Shown piece after piece: positions 27,720 through 36,434 of a DNA stretch of 56,321 nt. The DNA comes from an uncultured Verrucomicrobiota bacterium. GTDB lineage: Bacteria > Verrucomicrobiota > Verrucomicrobiia > Limisphaerales > UBA8199. How positions within the stretch are numbered: position 1 is the first letter of the stretch; each line of letters starts with the position of its first letter. The translations under genes and the position numbers were made by a program. The stretch is taken from positions 1 to 56,321 of the forward strand of contig CAIQQM010000152.1 in the NCBI GenBank assembly GCA_903873945.1, given 5' to 3'. A model generated the notes under the pieces. That model did not search any database and was not told the origin of the DNA. It saw nothing but the letters and a program-made list of their open reading frames with translations.

Positions 27720-28574
27720 CTAAAACTTCTGTTCCGGATGCGCCGCCAGCCACTCGGTCAGGCTTGGCAGGGGAAAGGAAATGAGTTTCTGGGCTTTCGC
27801 GCAATTCAGCGAAGTGTCCGGTGACCGGGGTGCTCCCCGGTATTCCTTGATTGAGCAAGGCTCGATTTTGGGTCTCATCTGCGGCCAGCGTGCCGCCAGT
27901 AGTTGGCCGATTTCCCACCGGGATAGCCGCTCGTTCCCGGCTACGTGATAAAGCCCGCTCCTGCTCTGCCCGATCAGTTCCCAAACCGCGCGGGCGGTGA
28001 CTTCGGCTGGAATCGGGCAGCGGAATTCATCCGTGAATAATCTCGGCGTTTTCCCGGCCTGCCACGCGCGGCGCAGCTGCTCATTGAACCCGCGATCGCC
28101 GGTGGGCGACACGCCGCCGTTAAGCGAAGTCCGGATGACCAGGTGCTTTGGGTTCGCCAGCACAATTCGCTCCGCGGCTACCTTGGTTTCGGCATAAACA
28201 CTCAACGGGTTTACCGGTGCGGACTCGTCATAATTTCCAGCCCGCCCGTCGAAAACCAGGTCGGAAGAGAAAAAGACGAAAAACGCGTCTGCTGCCAGTT
28301 CCGCGAGCCGGGCGGTGGCTTCGACGTTGATCTCGCGCGCTAGTGCCGGGTTGGCTTGGCATTCCGGGCTGTTGCTCAGTGCCGCGCAATGGACAACGAG
28401 CTTCGGCCGTTGACGGCGAAACTCCCTGCGCACAGCCGCTGAATCTGTCAAATCCAACCGGGCGCGGGTGAGCCCCTTCACCTCTTGTCCGGGAACGCGG
28501 TCGGGTCCCTGTCGCGTAAGTTGGTTTCCAATCAGGCCGCCTGCGCCGGTGATCCAAATGCACGGACGGCTCAT
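27720..28574 (-). CDS. NAD-dependent sugar reductase (RmlD-like SDR)
   Basis: A 284-residue extended short-chain dehydrogenase. ITGAGGLIGNQL binds the nucleotide, VVHCAALSNSPECQANPALA and INVEATARLAELA follow RmlD, and the catalytic YAETK lies after VNPLSVYAETKVAAER. These match dTDP-4-dehydrorhamnose reductase-like proteins and MAT2B-type relatives. No other rhamnose genes are near. It overlaps the GNAT gene by four bases, so it is the last gene of a minus-strand operon. Confidence 0.8.
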   Translation of the reverse strand: MSRPCIWITGAGGLIGNQLTRQGPDRVPGQEVKGLTRARLDLTDSAAVRREFRRQRPKLVVHCAALSNSPECQANPALAREINVEATARLAELAADAFFVFFSSDLVFDGRAGNYDESAPVNPLSVYAETKVAAERIVLANPKHLVIRTSLNGGVSPTGDRGFNEQLRRAWQAGKTPRLFTDEFRCPIPAEVTARAVWELIGQSRSGLYHVAGNERLSRWEIGQLLAARWPQMRPKIEPCSIKEYRGAPRSPDTSLNCAKAQKLISFPLPSLTEWLAAHPEQKF

Positions 28575-29038
28575 CTGAGCTTCATCGAGAAATGGTAGGC
28601 GACGATGTCCATGCGCTTCGTGAGGTAGAACCGGTGCGCGCGAAACCGCTGCACGCCCGAGTCGAGCGTGAGCGCGTTGCAGCCGCTCTTCCTGGCATGC
28701 TCCACGATCCAGTCTAACAGCAAGCCGCCGTGTCCCGCGGAGCGTGAGGACGTGTCGGTTATCAAATCATCGACGTAACAATAGCGCCCGGAATGGAGGC
28801 ATTCCGTAATCCGAAAACCAGCGACACATCGCACCCGGCTTTTTTCCTCCAAAAAAACCAGGCTGTAATCCGCCGTCTTGATCTGGCGTTGGATTTGCGC
28901 AACGAATTCGTCTTCGCCCAGGTGCGGACGCAATTGTGCCATTACGGGGAAACAGCGCCGGATTTCGCGTTCCGTGTTTGCTAGGGTGATGATGAGCGCA
29001 ACCGTCCTCTTGCGCCGGGCTGTTGTCATACGGTTCAA
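28571..29038 (-). CDS. GNAT family N-acetyltransferase
   Basis: A 155-residue acetyltransferase fold. The acetyl-CoA loop is seen as a variant RSAGHGGLLLDWIVEHARKSGCNALTLDSG (about residues 95-125), and YVDDLITD precedes it. RAHRFYLTKRMDIVAYHFSM is the typical C-terminal strand pair. It overlaps both neighbours by four bases, so it is tightly coupled to the amidase and the reductase. A polyamine or amino-acid substrate would suit the amidase next door, but this is only a guess. Confidence 0.82.
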   Translation of the reverse strand: MNRMTTARRKRTVALIITLANTEREIRRCFPVMAQLRPHLGEDEFVAQIQRQIKTADYSLVFLEEKSRVRCVAGFRITECLHSGRYCYVDDLITDTSSRSAGHGGLLLDWIVEHARKSGCNALTLDSGVQRFRAHRFYLTKRMDIVAYHFSMKLR

Positions 29039-29928
29039 TCGATTAAACGCCTTGTTATGCCGCCATATGCATCGATGCGCCGGTCCCGCAGAAAAGGCCA
29101 GTGCGTGCGCGTAAGCTCGACTTTGCGAAGATCAAGCGGCGTTACCAGGATGTCTTCCTTCTCATCGCCGGCTTTGGCCAGAATTTCACCGGACGTGCCG
29201 GCAATAAAGCTTTGCCCCCAGAATTCGATGCCCTCGCCTTCCAGTTTTTCCCGGCCGACACGATTTGCCACTGCCACGTAGCAGCCGTTGGCAATTGCAT
29301 GCCCCCGCTGGATCGTTTCCCAGGCGGAGTGCTGGCGCTCGCCGTCTTCGGCTTTCTCCGACGGATGCCAGCCGATCGCGGTGGGATAAAAAAGAATTTC
29401 TGCGCCTTGCATTGCGGTCAATCGCGCCGCCTCCGGATACCACTGATCCCAGCAAATCAATACTCCAATCGTGCCGTACCGGGTTTTCCATGCGCGGAAA
29501 CCCAAATCCCCGGGTGTGAAATAAAACTTTTCGTAATATAGCGGGTCATCCGGAATGTGCATCTTTCGATAGAGGCCCAGCAGCGTGCCATCCGCATCGA
29601 TGATGGCCGCTGTGTTATGATACAGGCCCGGCGCCCGCTTCTCGAACAGCGAAACCACCGCCACCACCCCAAGCTCCCGCGCAAGCGCCTGGAACGCCTC
29701 CGTGGTCGGTCCGGGAACCGGCTCAGCCAGTTCGAAATACTTGTGGTCCTCGGTTTGGCAAAAGTACTGGGAGCGGAACAGCTCCTGCGTGCAGATGATG
29801 TTGGCCCCTTTCTCGGCGGCTCGCCGGGCGGCGCCAAGCGTCTTCTTAAGGTTCACCGCCGGTTCCGGGGAACAAGCCGCCTGGATCAAGCCAACCTTCA
29901 CGATAGCCTCGGAAGGAGGATGCTTCAT
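29035..29928 (-). CDS. aguB: N-carbamoylputrescine amidase (nitrilase superfamily)
   Basis: A 297-residue carbon-nitrogen hydrolase making putrescine in the agmatine pathway. The Glu-Lys-Cys triad is visible: CTQELFRSQYF, YRKMHIPDDPLYYEKFYF and GVLICWDQWYPEAARL. The stretch PTAIGWHPSEK with LTRTHWPFLRDRRIDAYGG is specific to AguB-type enzymes. It starts just downstream of a protein kinase gene on the same strand. The usual partner agmatine deiminase is not in the window. Confidence 0.9.
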   Translation of the reverse strand: MKHPPSEAIVKVGLIQAACSPEPAVNLKKTLGAARRAAEKGANIICTQELFRSQYFCQTEDHKYFELAEPVPGPTTEAFQALARELGVVAVVSLFEKRAPGLYHNTAAIIDADGTLLGLYRKMHIPDDPLYYEKFYFTPGDLGFRAWKTRYGTIGVLICWDQWYPEAARLTAMQGAEILFYPTAIGWHPSEKAEDGERQHSAWETIQRGHAIANGCYVAVANRVGREKLEGEGIEFWGQSFIAGTSGEILAKAGDEKEDILVTPLDLRKVELTRTHWPFLRDRRIDAYGGITRRLID

Positions 29929-29929
29929 T

Positions 29930-30970
29930 TCAGTTCAAGGTTGTGTCGTGTTTTTTTGGCGCGCAGGGTTCAAGCGCCTGGGTGCCACCCGGTACGGGTG
30001 AAATAACCGCGGATGGCATCGCCTGCTCAAACAGCTCGCGAATGTATTTTCCCAGCGTTTCGTTGGTCGGGCCATATCCCGAGTGGTAAATGTAATGCTC
30101 TAAATCATACAGCAGTTCGTCTGCATTGGGATATCTCTTCCCAAGGTCGCGCGCGAGGGAGCGATGTAAAATCTCATTCAATCGGTCGTCTATCCGTGGG
30201 TCCAGCGTGCGGAAATCAGGCAGGGGCAGGTTGATCATCCGTTGCCGGGATTCCTCCGGCGCAGACCCCTTGAAGATGTTCTTGCTGAGCAAGAGATGCG
30301 CCAGGACCACCCCGGCGGAGAAGAGGTCGGAGCGCTTGTCCGTAATCTGGAAATTCGCCTGCTCCGGGCTCATGTAGTCGGCCTTGCCGGCCACCACCTC
30401 GCCTTCGTGGTCCACCAGGAATCCGCGTGCCTTCGCGATGCCGAAATCCGTCAGCTTAACGTCACCCTCGAAGGCGATCATGATGTTCTTGAAACTTACA
30501 TCCCGGTGAACGATCCCGAGCGGCTTGCCGTCCTTGTCAGGCTTTGCGTGCGCGTAAGCGAGGCCTCGGGCGACGCGGCTGACGATGAACACCGCCAGCT
30601 CCTTCGGCAAAACCCGGCGCTTGTCCGCCAGTCTTTGCGCGAATTGTTCCAGGTTCACCCCGCGAATGAGCTCCATCGCTATGAAGTAAATGCCGTTGGT
30701 CTCGCCAAGGTGGTATGTCTGCACGATGTTCGTGTGGATCAAATCCGCAACCAGCTTGGCTTCGCCGATGAAATTCTCGATAAACGGCTTTTGATTGGCG
30801 TAGTTCTGGCGAATAACCTTGATCGCTATGCGCTTCACGAATTCGCGCGCTCCTAGTTGTTCGGCTTCATACACCATCCCCATGCCGCCTTCAAAAATCT
30901 TGCGCACGATCTCGTACCGGAATTCATTCTGAATCGTAAACAGCGCCACGAGCCGATGTTCCTTAAACAA
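29930..30970 (-). CDS. Serine/threonine protein kinase
   Basis: A 346-residue Hanks-type kinase without a membrane span. The glycine loop is FEGGMGMVYEA, the ATP lysine is in IAIKVIRQ, the catalytic loop is HRDVSFKN and the metal loop is LTDFGIAKARG. GKADYMSPEQ forms the activation segment. Serine replaces the lysine two residues after the catalytic Asp, the 'HRDVSPxN' style common in myxobacterial kinases, many of which are weakly active. The Pro-rich C-terminal 40 residues lack a recognisable domain. It is divergent from the HU gene and one base upstream of aguB, so cotranscription is likely. Confidence 0.9.
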   Translation of the reverse strand: MFKEHRLVALFTIQNEFRYEIVRKIFEGGMGMVYEAEQLGAREFVKRIAIKVIRQNYANQKPFIENFIGEAKLVADLIHTNIVQTYHLGETNGIYFIAMELIRGVNLEQFAQRLADKRRVLPKELAVFIVSRVARGLAYAHAKPDKDGKPLGIVHRDVSFKNIMIAFEGDVKLTDFGIAKARGFLVDHEGEVVAGKADYMSPEQANFQITDKRSDLFSAGVVLAHLLLSKNIFKGSAPEESRQRMINLPLPDFRTLDPRIDDRLNEILHRSLARDLGKRYPNADELLYDLEHYIYHSGYGPTNETLGKYIRELFEQAMPSAVISPVPGGTQALEPCAPKKHDTTLN

Positions 30971-31083
30971 GGAACGAAGTCAAGTTCGACCCGATGCTGC
31001 ACGGGGCATAAAACCTCGTTTTCCCCGATAATTTTATCATTTTCTGCTTGCGCCCCTTCTGTGAACGGTTTTTACTCCGACTG

Positions 31084-31095
31084 AGTCGTACGACT
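31084..31095. promoter_or_regulatory. Perfect 12-base palindrome upstream of HU gene
   Basis: AGTCGTACGACT is its own reverse complement. It lies 40 bases before the HU start and just upstream of a TAAAAT -10-like box (31097-31102), in the gap between the HU and kinase genes. A dimeric regulator site is the simplest reading. Confidence 0.45.
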
Positions 31096-31135
31096 TTAAA
31101 ATAAACCAAATAACAACAAACACACTAAACAGACT

Positions 31136-31423
31136 ATGGCTAAAGCACTCTCTAAATCACAAGTTGCCGCCGCAGTTGCTGAAAAGAACGGGCTCACCAA
31201 GAAACAGGCTGTCGAGATTCTCGACTCCATCGCCGACTTGGCTTACAAACAGGCGAAGAATACTTTCACACTGCCGGGGCTCGGCAAACTCGTCCTCGTG
31301 AATCGTGCCGCCCGCATCGGCCGCAATCCTGCCACTGGCGCACAAATCCAGATCCCGGCTAAACGCGTCGTGAAGTTCCGCGTTGCCAAAGCCGCTAAGG
31401 ACGCGATCCTCGGCGCTAAGTAA
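31136..31423 (+). CDS. HU family DNA-binding protein
   Basis: A 95-residue histone-like protein. SKSQVAAAVAEKNGLTKKQAVEILDSI forms the helical base and LPGLGKLVLVNRAARIGRNP the beta arm with the intercalating proline. The tail KRVVKFRVAKAAKDAIL is complete. It bends DNA and compacts the nucleoid. A 5' palindrome and a textbook terminator flank it, so it is its own transcription unit. The codon use looks highly expressed. Confidence 0.96.
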   Translation: MAKALSKSQVAAAVAEKNGLTKKQAVEILDSIADLAYKQAKNTFTLPGLGKLVLVNRAARIGRNPATGAQIQIPAKRVVKFRVAKAAKDAILGAK

Positions 31424-31439
31424 TTACCCCCCTTTCTCA

Positions 31440-31475
31440 AAGGCACTCTGACACGCTCAGAGTGCCTTCTTTTTT
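31440..31475 (+). terminator. Rho-independent terminator after HU gene
   Basis: A perfect 12-base-pair stem (AAGGCACTCTGA / TCAGAGTGCCTT) closes a 5-base loop and is followed by CTTTTTTT-type sequence. It begins 17 bases after the HU stop. Confidence 0.93.
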
Positions 31476-31593
31476 GGAACGGAGGAGCCATGGGACGGGG
31501 AGGGAACCGTGTCGTAATGGGTTTCCGCCGCTCCAATGTTTGGTTATCCCATAGCCGGAATCCTGAATTAACCTCATCCTTGCGCCTTCCTGT

Positions 31594-32610
31594 ATGCGTG
31601 TCGCTGTGGTTGGTTGTGGGGCGGTGGGAAGCTTCTACGGGGCGAAACTCGCTTGCGCCGGTCACGAGGTGCATTTCCTGTTGCGCTCCGATTTTGAAGT
31701 CGTTCGGCGCAAAGGAGTCTTCGTCCGCAGTCCCTGGGGCGATTTCCACGTCCAGCCTCAATGCGCAAGATCGCCCGGGGATATCGGGCCTAGCAGCCTG
31801 GTCCTTGTTGGGCTCAAGACGGTCGCCAATGCTCAATTCGCCAGCTTGCTGCCTCCGCTGGTCGGGCCTGACACTGCCGTTCTCACGCTTCAAAACGGGT
31901 TGGGCAATGAACTGGAACTCGCCCGCCTGTTCCCCGTCGAACAAATCATGGGCGGCCTGTGCTTCGTTTGCCTGAACCGACTCCAGCCGGGGGTCATTCA
32001 TCACATCGACCATGGGCAAATCATTCTTGGCGAGTTCCAGCGGCGGCCTGGACCGCGCACTCACGACATCGCGGGCATGTTCCGCCAGGCCGGGGTGCCT
32101 TGTGCCGTGACCGCCAACCTGGCTCAGGTGCATTGGGAAAAATTGACTTGGAACATCCCGTTAAATGGCCTTGGCGTCGCCGATGTTGCCGGCTTCGACG
32201 CGGTGCGTAATGGGCGGCCGGTCCCGGATTGGACCGCTCGTAAACACTCGGGCTTGGGTGGCGTGCCGCAAACATTTCAAATCGCGCCCACTCTGACCAC
32301 TGACCAGCTCCTGGCCGACCCCCGGTGGGAACAGCTTATTCGCGAGTTGATTCTCGAAGTCATCGCCGCCGCGCGGGTCTTGGGTTTCAACCTCGACAAT
32401 GCTCTTGCGGACCGGCAGATAGAGCGCACGCGGACCATGGGCGCCTACAAAGCTTCCACCCTGATTGATTTCGAGCGGGGCCTGCCGCTGGAGTTGCAGA
32501 GCCTCTTTCTTGAGCCTTTGCGGCAGGCTCGGGAAGCGGGGGTGGACACCCCCCGCCTTTCTGCCCTCTGCGAGATCCTGAAGTCGTTGGATGCCGGGCA
32601 TAATAGTTGA
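31594..32610 (+). CDS. panE: 2-dehydropantoate 2-reductase (PanE/ApbA), with insertion
   Basis: A 338-residue NADPH-dependent reductase making pantoate. The Rossmann start is MRVAVVGCGAVGSFYGAKL and QNGLGNE follows. The catalytic lysine and asparagine lie in HWEKLTWNIPLNGL, and the C-terminal domain in DRQIERTRTMGAYKASTLIDFERG. Between residues about 190 and 230 it has some 30 extra residues (ADVAGFDAVRNGRPVPDWTA and on) not expected in the family. Together with panB it covers two pantothenate steps. Confidence 0.88.
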   Translation: MRVAVVGCGAVGSFYGAKLACAGHEVHFLLRSDFEVVRRKGVFVRSPWGDFHVQPQCARSPGDIGPSSLVLVGLKTVANAQFASLLPPLVGPDTAVLTLQNGLGNELELARLFPVEQIMGGLCFVCLNRLQPGVIHHIDHGQIILGEFQRRPGPRTHDIAGMFRQAGVPCAVTANLAQVHWEKLTWNIPLNGLGVADVAGFDAVRNGRPVPDWTARKHSGLGGVPQTFQIAPTLTTDQLLADPRWEQLIRELILEVIAAARVLGFNLDNALADRQIERTRTMGAYKASTLIDFERGLPLELQSLFLEPLRQAREAGVDTPRLSALCEILKSLDAGHNS

Positions 32611-32673
32611 GCATTGGGACGGAATCTTTTGCCTGTCAGCACTGCGGATGTTGGGAAAAGTCTGTGGCGGTCG

Positions 32674-33501
32674 TTAGCTCGATCGCTTGGCCATCAGATG
32701 TTCCAACCCCTCTTCCGTAAGGTGGCTCGGCACCCCTTCAAACCGGACAGTTCCTTCGGGATCGATTAATATTGCATGGGGCACGGCTCGCACGCCCATC
32801 ATGTTCAATGTCCGTGCTTGTGTGTCTGTGCCCACGGAATACTCCATGCGTGGCGAGGTCATCTTCCGGATTTCATCCGGAGCTTCATTGCTTAGTCCGA
32901 TAACGATCAATCTATCCTTGAACTTCGCTTGCAAGTCATTCAGGTGGGGAATTGCCCGGCGGCAAGGCTCTCCCCAGGTCGTCCAAAACTCGACCAGCAC
33001 AAACTTCCCGGTCACGTCGGGAGGTGGTGTTAACCATGGGTCCACGATGATTTGCGGCGGATGCTGGCCTAGGAATGATCGCGCATACAGCTCCGGCGGG
33101 ACAATATTGGCGTCTTCGTCGAGAACCCGCGCCGGACGGCTCTCCGTCTTTACGCTGGCGGGTTCCGCATGAAACTTTGCGTCGGCTTGCCGCTGCTCCA
33201 GCTTCGCAGCCTCGGCTTTTGCCGGGTCAAACTTGAAATGCTTCTGCAGCTCGGGGGAAAGGCTCTTCAATTTCGCATTGCTGAGTCCTCCCGCATAACT
33301 GAAATACAGATCAGTTGCCGTAACCCCCGTCACTGTTACATTGCTGTAAACTTCGCTGCCCACTTTCAGCAGGGGCAACTTTTCATCTGCACAGGCGGCC
33401 AATCCGGTGAGGAAAAGTAAAATACTCACCCAAACACCTGGACTCACGTTTCTTTTCGCTGATTTTGGAGCCATATCCGGCAGTAAATGAGCAAGAGGCA
33501 C
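32674..33501 (-). CDS. TlpA/ResA-like thioredoxin-fold lipoprotein lacking the first redox cysteine
   Basis: A 275-residue protein with a hydrophobic signal ending LTGLAAC (cysteine near residue 37), then a linker region. From about residue 160 there is a TlpA-like thioredoxin fold: FVLVEFWTTWGEPCRRAIPHL, and cis-Pro in VRAVPHAILIDPEGTVRF. The usual WCxxC motif reads W-G-E-P-C, so only the second cysteine (about residue 180) is left. It cannot act as an ordinary dithiol oxidoreductase. A start nine residues later is equally possible. It is divergent from gltX. Confidence 0.82.
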   Translation of the reverse strand: MPLAHLLPDMAPKSAKRNVSPGVWVSILLFLTGLAACADEKLPLLKVGSEVYSNVTVTGVTATDLYFSYAGGLSNAKLKSLSPELQKHFKFDPAKAEAAKLEQRQADAKFHAEPASVKTESRPARVLDEDANIVPPELYARSFLGQHPPQIIVDPWLTPPPDVTGKFVLVEFWTTWGEPCRRAIPHLNDLQAKFKDRLIVIGLSNEAPDEIRKMTSPRMEYSVGTDTQARTLNMMGVRAVPHAILIDPEGTVRFEGVPSHLTEEGLEHLMAKRSS

Positions 33502-33743
33502 GCCAATATTTGGTCCGATTTCTTTCCTAAAATATCCTGCTGTACCATGACGAGACCGGATATCGTGGCTGGATATCGGCGCCCGCAGGTCCTGCCGGGA
33601 TCTGCGCCGTGGTTGCGCGTTCCGCGCTTGCCACCACTTTAAAACCGGCGCATCGTTAGTCGATCCATGAGTGCGTCAAAAGAGATGTTGTTGGCTGTAA
33701 GCTGTAAAGCGCTGGTCACAGTGCTTTGGCTTGGATTAAAACC

Positions 33744-35090
33744 ATGAAAGTTCGTGTCCGCTTCGCTCCGAGCCCCACAGGCTTCCTGCACATTGGCGGG
33801 GCCCGCACGGCTCTGTTCAACGGGCTTTATGCCCGCCACACCGGCGGTACCTTCGTCCTCCGCATCGAGGATACGGATGTCGCCCGCAACACCCAGGAAG
33901 CCGTTAACGTGATTCTTAATGGCTTGCGCTGGCTCGGACTTGACTGGGACGAGGGCCCTGTCGGCAGCGATGCCACCGGGCCGGGCAAGGGAAGCTTCGG
34001 GCCTTACTTTCAAAGCCAGCGCAAAGAAAATTATCAGCGTCGCGTTGACGCGCTGCTCTCTCGCGGCCTTGCCTATGAGCATGAAGGCGCGGTGAGATTC
34101 AAGATGAGTCGCGACCCGGTCCGCTTTCACGATCTCGTCGTCGGTGAAGTGTGCCGCGAACTAACCGATCGGGAACAGGTTGAGCCGGACTTCGTCATCG
34201 TGCGGTCGGACGGACAGCCGGTGTTTCACCTCGTGAACGTCGTTGACGATCTGGAGATGAACATCACCCATGTTATTCGCGGCGAGGATCACTTGAGCAA
34301 CACCGCAAAACATATCGCGCTGTTCCGCGCCTTCGGAGTTGAACCCCCGAAGTACGCCCATATCCCCCTCATCCTGAACCTGGACGGCACCAAGATGAGC
34401 AAGCGCGACAGCGGCGCTTCCCTCGGCACTTACATGGACGAAGGATACGCTCCTGAAGCTGTTGTCAATTATCTTGCGCTGCTCGGGTGGTCGCCCAAGG
34501 GCAATCGCGAAAAACTGCCGCTGTCTGAGATCATCGCCCTTTTCGACCTGCCGCAAATCCTGCGCCATAATGCCCGGTTTGATATTGCCAAGCTGAACTG
34601 GCTGAATGGCGAATACGTCCGCGAGATGGATGACGAACGTTTTTACGAACAGTCGGTTCATGCCCTCGCGCGCGCCGGTCTTGACACCAATAAGTACCCC
34701 GTCGAATACGTCAAAGCCGCGCTCGATACTTGCAAGGGCAAGGTCAAACTCTTCAGCGAACTCCCGGCCTACGCGGGCTTTTATTTCAGGGAAGAGATCG
34801 CATGCGACGCTGAAGCCGTTAAACGGGAGTTCACTTCTGAAAACCGGCCGCGCCTCGCAAAACTGCGCGAGGCGCTCGCCGATCTTGAACCATTCGATCA
34901 TGACCGCATCAGCGGGACGCTGGCCGCGGTGGCGAAGGGGTTTGGCGTGAAAACCGGTGTTTTGGTCCACCCGACTCGCCTTGCCTGCTGCGGCAATCCT
35001 GCGGGGCCGAGCCTTTATCACCTGCTTGCGGTTCTGGGCAAGGACCGCGTGCTGAAAAGGATCGACGGGGCTTTGGCTCAAATGTCTTGA
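33744..35090 (+). CDS. gltX: Glutamyl-tRNA synthetase
   Basis: A 448-residue class I synthetase. The HIGH motif appears as FAPSPTGFLHIGGARTA and the KMSKS motif as GTKMSKRDSGASLG. RIEDTDVARNTQEAV and VIRGEDHLSNTAKHI are also intact. The TTG at 33726 is in frame, but the family start is the ATG at 33744 (MKVRVRFAPSP). The C-terminal anticodon-binding region (about 330-448) is a little shorter than usual. Discriminating versus non-discriminating charging cannot be told by eye. Confidence 0.95.
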   Translation: MKVRVRFAPSPTGFLHIGGARTALFNGLYARHTGGTFVLRIEDTDVARNTQEAVNVILNGLRWLGLDWDEGPVGSDATGPGKGSFGPYFQSQRKENYQRRVDALLSRGLAYEHEGAVRFKMSRDPVRFHDLVVGEVCRELTDREQVEPDFVIVRSDGQPVFHLVNVVDDLEMNITHVIRGEDHLSNTAKHIALFRAFGVEPPKYAHIPLILNLDGTKMSKRDSGASLGTYMDEGYAPEAVVNYLALLGWSPKGNREKLPLSEIIALFDLPQILRHNARFDIAKLNWLNGEYVREMDDERFYEQSVHALARAGLDTNKYPVEYVKAALDTCKGKVKLFSELPAYAGFYFREEIACDAEAVKREFTSENRPRLAKLREALADLEPFDHDRISGTLAAVAKGFGVKTGVLVHPTRLACCGNPAGPSLYHLLAVLGKDRVLKRIDGALAQMS

Positions 35091-35263
35091 AACCGGAATC
35101 GGAATTCAGGCTTGAACCGTTGGCGCGGCATCGCTGATTTCCCGGCTTTCAGGCGCGACAACGCTTTGTTGCTCGTGGCTTTGGTTCTTTGTGTGTCGCC
35201 GGCCTGCGCCCATGCGGGATTGACGGGAAGCCGGTACCGCGCAAAATTAGGCCGGGTACAACT

Positions 35264-35875
35264 ATGACGACTGCCAACAAAATCACGATCCTGCGCATTT
35301 TGTTGGTTCCAGTTTTCGTTGTGGAGGTTCTCTACTATGGCAGGAACGGCAATCCGGTTCACTGGTTGCTCGCGGTCCTTTGCTTCGCCGTGGCGGCCAT
35401 TTGTGACGGCGTGGATGGTTACATCGCGCGGCGCTATAATCAGCGCAGCGAGCTGGGGGCGATCTTGGATCCGCTCGCGGACAAGCTTCTGCTGGTCTCG
35501 GGCATTATCCTGTTAAGCTTTGATCACCAGCCCTATTTTGAAAGCGTTCCCTTGTGGTTCACCGGCACCATTCTCGGCCGCGACGCGGTGTTGCTGGCCG
35601 GCATGGTCGTTATTCATATGACCGTTGGAAAGATCAAGGTCAGAACCCGGTTTCTTGGCAAAGGCGCCACCGTCCTGCAGATGGTCGTCGTGCTTTGGAT
35701 TCTCTTGAAATGGGACCCGCGGTGGCTGGGCCCTTGGGCTCTTGGCGCTGCCGTATGCACCGGCGTCTCTGGGCTGCTCTACATTTATGACGGTATGCGC
35801 CAGTTGAGCGCCCATCCCACCAGTTCCCCGTCGCCTCCGGTGCTCCCTGCGTCCAATATCCAGGCTCGCAGTTGA
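35264..35875 (+). CDS. pgsA: CDP-alcohol phosphatidyltransferase (PgsA-like)
   Basis: A 203-residue membrane enzyme of phospholipid synthesis that makes phosphatidylglycerophosphate. The catalytic motif DGVDGYIARRYNQRSELGAI with LDPLADK matches DGx2ARx8Gx3Dx3D. Five to six hydrophobic spans are visible. The ATG at 35264 gives the family N-terminus TTANKITILRILLVPVF; the frame is open upstream without similarity. The C-terminal 25 residues are Pro/Ser-rich. Confidence 0.9.
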   Translation: MTTANKITILRILLVPVFVVEVLYYGRNGNPVHWLLAVLCFAVAAICDGVDGYIARRYNQRSELGAILDPLADKLLLVSGIILLSFDHQPYFESVPLWFTGTILGRDAVLLAGMVVIHMTVGKIKVRTRFLGKGATVLQMVVVLWILLKWDPRWLGPWALGAAVCTGVSGLLYIYDGMRQLSAHPTSSPSPPVLPASNIQARS

Positions 35876-35954
35876 CATAAAGTCAGGCGTGAATGACAGT
35901 AACCACGCATAAAGCGGTTGTCCCGTAAATCGGCAAAAACAAGACATCTGGACT

Positions 35955-36434
35955 ATGGCAATACCTGTTGGTTCTAAAGCGCCCGATTTCACCTTGAAAT
36001 CCAAGCAAGCTTCCGGCCTTGTGGACGTCAAGCTCAGCAACAACTTCGGCAGGAAAAATACCGTTTTGGTTTTCTTCCCAGCCGCCTTTACTGGTGTGTG
36101 CACAAAAGAATTATGTGACATTACCGCGGGGCTTAACTCATATTCCGGCCTTAATGCGGACGTCATTGGCATCAGTGTTGACACCCCATTTGCGCAGGAG
36201 GCTTGGGCGCAGAAAGAAAAAATCACCATCACCCTCGTCAGCGATCTCAACAAAGAGGTCATCAGGAAATATGACGTTGTATTCCCGATGCTTGCTGGGG
36301 TGGGGGATACGGCTGCGCGTGCCGCCTTTGTCATCGATAAAACCGGCGTCGTCCGTTACAGCGAACAAACGCCCACGCCCAAAGACCTGCCCGATTTCGA
36401 CAAGGTTCAAGAAACCCTGTCGACCCTGAAATAA
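35955..36434 (+). CDS. Peroxiredoxin (AhpC/TSA, redoxin family)
   Basis: A 159-residue thiol peroxidase. The peroxidatic cysteine lies in FFPAAFTGVCTKELCDI (about residue 48), and a second cysteine sits five residues later. VIGISVDTPFAQEAWAQ and AAFVIDKTGVVRY follow the AhpE/PRX5-like layout. It removes hydrogen peroxide and organic peroxides. It sits directly before the cassette array and, with katG at 38.7 kb on the other side, frames that array with peroxide defence. Confidence 0.9.
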   Translation: MAIPVGSKAPDFTLKSKQASGLVDVKLSNNFGRKNTVLVFFPAAFTGVCTKELCDITAGLNSYSGLNADVIGISVDTPFAQEAWAQKEKITITLVSDLNKEVIRKYDVVFPMLAGVGDTAARAAFVIDKTGVVRYSEQTPTPKDLPDFDKVQETLSTLK

